Positions 58,735-64,000 of a DNA stretch of 64,000 nt are shown one piece after another. Position numbers and translations under genes: made by a program. A model generated the notes under the pieces. That model did no database searches, was not told the DNA's origin, and saw only the letters and a program-made list of their open reading frames with translations. Origin of the DNA: Guillardia theta CCMP2712 (Eukaryota > Cryptophyceae > Pyrenomonadales > Geminigeraceae); contig NW_005434666.1 of the NCBI RefSeq assembly GCF_000315625.1, positions 1,011,806-1,075,805 of the forward strand, read 5' to 3'. Position 1 is the stretch's first letter. Each line of letters opens with the position of its first letter.

Positions 58735-61015
58735 ATGAACCACACGACATTCTTTCGGAGGAGCCCGTTTGCTCCTGATGGAGACTCAAGTACAAGTAGG
58801 AACATCAGGAGCAGCCAGGGTGGCAGCGCTCCGCATGCCCCGCAAGATTCTTGGGCGCTGAATCCCTTCTCGCGAATACAGCAGTGGAAGGATGTCGTGC
58901 AAAACTCCTTGTTCGGCCCTACAGGTGAGAAGCGGTGGCCGGTGCGTCTAGGAGCTGACTCATGGGCTGTAAGACACCGACAAGGGGCCTGAGGGAGACG
59001 AGCATCCGAAGCCTGTTGAGCCCAGAGTAGCTGATCCAGCGGTGGTGTTGGACAACCACGAGGACGGTTCTCAGTTTGTTCGGAAGTCTCTGCAAGGCTT
59101 GCGCCGGGGTATCTTGTCCCAGGTTTTTGGAGAGTAGAAGGTTGAAGTTTGTGAAGTGACTTTCTCCGTCAGCTGGATGTAGTACAACATTCTTCGGATG
59201 ATCCGGCGAGTAGGGGGGATTTTGCTATTACCCTTGACATGTAAGGCCTTGTTTGACTTGTCCAGTCTCGTTTTGTCTCACGAGTGATGGTGTCTTTAGG
59301 AGTGGAGAGAGCGATGGCGGTGGTGAATCGAGTCATGGTTCTGCTGATGCGCAAGCGACTGCATCGGCTTCTCGTCCTGTACACTTTATCTCATACAGCC
59401 CGCTTGTTTTTGCGTGTCTAAGGCACGGGCTCAATATCTCGGAGGTGGAATACCGAGCGTCGTTCGAAGAGAACGTCTTTCGGGTCTTGAAACCTGCAAC
59501 ATCGAAGAGCGGCAGATGCTTTTTCATGACAAGAGATGAGAAGTTCATACTCAAATCCCTTGTAAGAGCAGAGGCTGATTTCATGTTGGACATGCTTTGT
59601 CACTATTTCGAGGTGATGGTTGTTTTTGGTTGAACTCGTGATGTGACAATATGCTCAGCATGTGACGAAGCATCCACAAACTTTGCTCCCAAGATACTGT
59701 GGCTTGTATGTGGTGAACGAAAAAGGAAGAGAGGTGATAATAAGTGTCGAAGCCAATGCTTTCAGTTCCGACTGCCCAGTACACGAGAGATACGATCTCA
59801 AGGTGAGAAATTAAAGCATCACTGCACTGTAAGATTCTCAAGAATGTTGTAGGGCTCAGTAGTTGGAAGGATGACAGCAAAGGAGGACAAGATCAAGGAC
59901 CCCGACGTAATTCTCAAGGATTTAGACCTTACACGCCAGCTTCCCCTGGGCCTGGCAAACAGATCTTTGCTGCTTCTGCAGTTGCGAGCAGATTGCCAGG
60001 TGAGATATCGAATTCGCATCATGTCTCCTGACAAGGCTGGCAGTTCTTGGAAAGTTTGGAGATTGTTGATTACAGTTTGCTACTTGGTGTGCATCATCCG
60101 AATCAGGAGCCACGGCAAGCAAGACAGTCTCTGGAAACCGAACTGCAAGACTCCTTGTTCATCTCTGACCACAGTGATACAAACGTCTCTAAAGCTGAAG
60201 CCTCGGCGGATGTGCCCCCGGATGCTGGACATGAATCTGACCACAGATATCGCCCGTTGTCGCTGTCGTCCGAGGACGGTGCCCCCCATGACTTTGAGAT
60301 CAGCAATCTGCGAAACATCAGCGTGTTGGACTCGGGGGACTTTGATTCTAAGATCACCTTCAATACAGACAAGGTATGTGAGCTCCGTGACAGGTTCTGG
60401 TATGGACTCACATTGTCGCACAGGTTGTAGTGATTCTAGTGGCAGTCGGGGACACCAAGTGCGCAGCTCTATGTAGGCAAGCAGTCGTTGCAGTCGAGAG
60501 CGCCTTGGAGACTGAGGAGAAGCTCAAGGGGCTGGAAGGAGTTGTGCTGAACCTCGACACTTGTACTCCGCATCTCATCACCTCTCTTCGAGCTTTCAAC
60601 GTCCCCTCCATCCTCTGCTTCAACGCCGGCAACGAGGTGGAGAGGATGATCGGAGCCCCGTCCCAACGGTGCCTGTGCGAATCCCTTACGAAGCTCGTGG
60701 CTCTCAAGTCAGGGGAAAAGGGAAACAGGAAAAGTTGGGCAGCGGGACCGTCGACTTCGGTACTGCGCAAGGACTGGAACGGGGTGGAAGGGACGGAGGG
60801 AGACGTGTTCTACTTTGGAATTGTGGATGTTCTGCAGCCATACACTCTGAAGAAGCAGCTGGAACATTCTCTCAAGTCGTTGGTTCAAGACAAGAAGAAG
60901 ATGACGATCGTTGAACCAGCGCTCTACTCCCAGCGCTTTCAGGTCTGCATCCCTTGTAGAAGATGTTGATGAGCTGATAGGTTGACAGGCGTACATCAGC
61001 AGCATCCTCATTTAA
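58735..61015 (+). CDS. Phosphatidylinositol-phosphate kinase with thioredoxin-like insert
   Basis: The N-terminus (MNHTTFFRRSPFAPDGDSST) is disordered. The PIPK catalytic domain follows: FISYSPLVFACLRHGLNISE, FFMTRDEKFILKSL (ATP lysine), HPQTLLPRYCGLY, ERYDLKGSVVGR, DPDVILKDLDL, then LESLEIVDYSLLLGVH. Near the C-terminus are FYFGIVDVLQPYTLKKQLEH (the Mg-binding IID equivalent) and MTIVEPALYSQRFQ, ending AYISSILI and TAA 61013. Between the DYSLLLG and IVDVLQ motifs, about 200 residues are inserted. The part at 60425-60700 reads as a thioredoxin-like fold: VVVILVAVGDTKCAALC, VVLNLDTC, FNVPSILCFNAGNEVERMIG. The CxxC site is replaced by C-x3-C. The insert and the kinase end share one exon, so it is not an assembly join. 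PIPKs make PI(4,5)P2 at membranes; isoform specificity cannot be read here. Confidence 0.85.
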
Positions 61016-61216
61016 CACAGAGCAAGTCGTCAGCTACCTCAAGGTGCCTTTCCTTGAGGTCGGTCTGTTGCAGGAAGTTTTATTTTTTTCTCTTATGGAT
61101 TTCTATGAACAAGAACCGTTTTCATGCCAAGGTCTTGGTAGCTGCTGCAGCTGTCGTGTTTCTCTCCTTCCCACCTCACTGCTTTTGCAACATTTGTTCC
61201 TAGACATTCAACAAGA

Positions 61217-62411
61217 TCAGAACAGAACCGGAGACAGACAATTCATATCCACCTGGACTTGCTTGTAGTGCAGAGGATACTTCCACATCAACTTGGGTGG
61301 AGGAGCAGCACGACGTGGGATTCGCTCGAATTTCTCTGGTTTCAACATTGCACGAAGTCCTGCAAGACGACAAATTAATTCAGGCGTGTGAAAATTTCAC
61401 ACCGCAGGTCATTCGAGAAGGTGAATATCGATTAAGCTCCATTACTAGTCACATCGACATACCTAGCCTGTTGTAGTAGGCGATGATGACCTTTCCCCCT
61501 GCTTCTTCGATGATTCGCTTTGCCTGCAGCAACCATTAGCCACTCCACATCTCCTACACGTCGGCAAACCTGGGCAGACGCGTCGGAAACTTCTATCTGA
61601 AGGGGTCGGTCGATCTTGGTCCTGAGCGCAGGCAGAATGAGAAGAGTAGGATAGCAAGAGGGCATGCACGAACAGTTCTTTCCCCTTAGCAAGGAGTTTG
61701 ATCCCTTTCTTGATGTTGCTTCCAACGCAACCGGTGTCACGCAACACCTAACAGCACCTGTGACAAGTCCAACCCTGCACAGTCCAACAAGACCTTCATG
61801 TTGATCAACTTGGAGGAGTCGATTCTTCCCTGCTGGATCCAAGACCAGAGGCGATCGCTGCAGTGGCATCGCAATGACCGCTGGGAGACGGAGCACAACA
61901 ACTACTTCCACCCTCACTCTCACTACCACTTACATGTTCAGCCCCTCCAGAAGGGAAATGTAAGCATGCACGTTCTTGTGACCGAATTTCGGGAGTTTCT
62001 CTGCCAAGGCATCAGGGCCCGCGCAGCTCAGGTGTCACTCTCACTCATCAAGGGAGTCTGCCCTCCTTCGAAGCCCAGGAGCCCATGGTTGCCAGCGCGT
62101 GCGCGCTACGAGTTTACATCGTCTCAGACAGCACAAGAGAGGAACATGTCGGCTCCAACCTGTCCCTTGTGGCCCCTGCCCGAAGTCTTTCCAAGGCCGC
62201 TTCCCGTTCCCCTGAGTGCGGCCGTGAGCTTCAGCATGTCACGGCATGTCTGACCTTCCCAGACGCTTCTTGCTGGGGCGAGCACCGGGGTTGTCGCGGA
62301 GGTCAGAAAGAGTGACCTAGTCAAGATTGTGATCGCGCTGACCGCACACGGAGACCCAACCTGCGAGCTGAACGATCGCTCCTGCACGTTCTTCAACAGA
62401 TTCCGATCCAT
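61217..62411 (-). CDS. MRPL15: Mitochondrial ribosomal protein uL15m
   Basis: The ATG at 62411 starts a basic presequence (MDRNLLKNVQERSFSSQVG). The uL15 glycine-rich signature GSGLGKTSGRGHKGQ follows, then GLLGFEGGQTPLM, LPKFGHKNVHAY, WIQQGRIDSSKLINMKVLLD, VGSNIKKGIKLLAKGKELF, RPLQIEVSDASAQ, KRIIEEAGGKVIIAYYNR and the mitochondria-specific extension MLKPEKFERIPRRAAPPPKL. TGA lies at 61217-61219. The extension after the L15 fold, rich in prolines, matches mitochondrial rather than plastid or bacterial L15. There is no ER signal, so plastid import through the secretory route is unlikely. About seven introns of roughly 50-110 bases. Convergent with the PIP-kinase gene. Confidence 0.85.

Positions 62412-64000
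<1,589 letters not shown>

Overview
This window reads as nuclear DNA of a single-celled eukaryote. Almost every gene is split by short GT-AG introns (about 35-90 nt), genes are packed tightly on both strands, and simple-sequence arrays sit in introns and spacers. The gene content (FAM184-type coiled-coil protein, EsV-1-7 repeat protein, FUBI-eS30 fusion, mitochondrial uL15) suggests a flagellated alga. EsV-1-7 proteins are reported from stramenopiles, cryptophytes and a few green algae, so a cryptophyte of the Guillardia type is my best guess; that identification is inference. All gene models were made by hand from reading frames and splice signals, so exon edges can be off by a few codons.

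Left part (1-20 kb): two divergently transcribed paralogous coiled-coil genes (1-5650 minus, running off the left edge; 7354-11344 plus, with a C-terminal PDZ domain) share an N-terminal SH3-like module. Next come an EsV-1-7 repeat gene (13180-15484 plus, with a 100-base assembly gap in an intron), a candidate secreted Cys-rich gene (15825-17544 minus) and a second secretory-pathway gene (18176-19627 minus).

Middle (20.6-33.7 kb): one giant minus-strand leucine-rich-repeat gene built from about 17 superunits. Its 5' 7.7 kb is nearly intronless and its 3' 5.3 kb is intron-dense.

Right part (34-64 kb): a Chk2-type FHA/kinase (34432 plus), an unknown membrane-anchored protein with short LFG-type repeats (40325 minus), FAM184 (40694 plus), an NYN-nuclease-like protein with HEAT-like repeats (44620 plus), a mitochondrial-carrier-like protein (48255 plus), TMEM65 with an EF-hand (49498 plus), FUBI-eS30 (51638 minus), a SET-domain lysine methyltransferase (52729 plus), NAMPT (57716 minus), a phosphatidylinositol-phosphate kinase carrying a thioredoxin-like insert (58735 plus) and mitochondrial ribosomal protein uL15m (62411 minus).

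There is no operon-like co-function. Themes are organelle maintenance (uL15m, TMEM65, carrier, NAD salvage), checkpoint and lipid signalling, and large scaffold proteins. Spacers carry two repeat classes: GC-rich blocks with an inverted-copy terminal motif (34.0, 43.8, 47.7, 49.3 kb) and G-run/C-run tracts (6.4-7.0, 40.4, 52.4, 57.8, 63.6 kb). No tRNA, rRNA, CRISPR array or autonomous transposon gene was seen.
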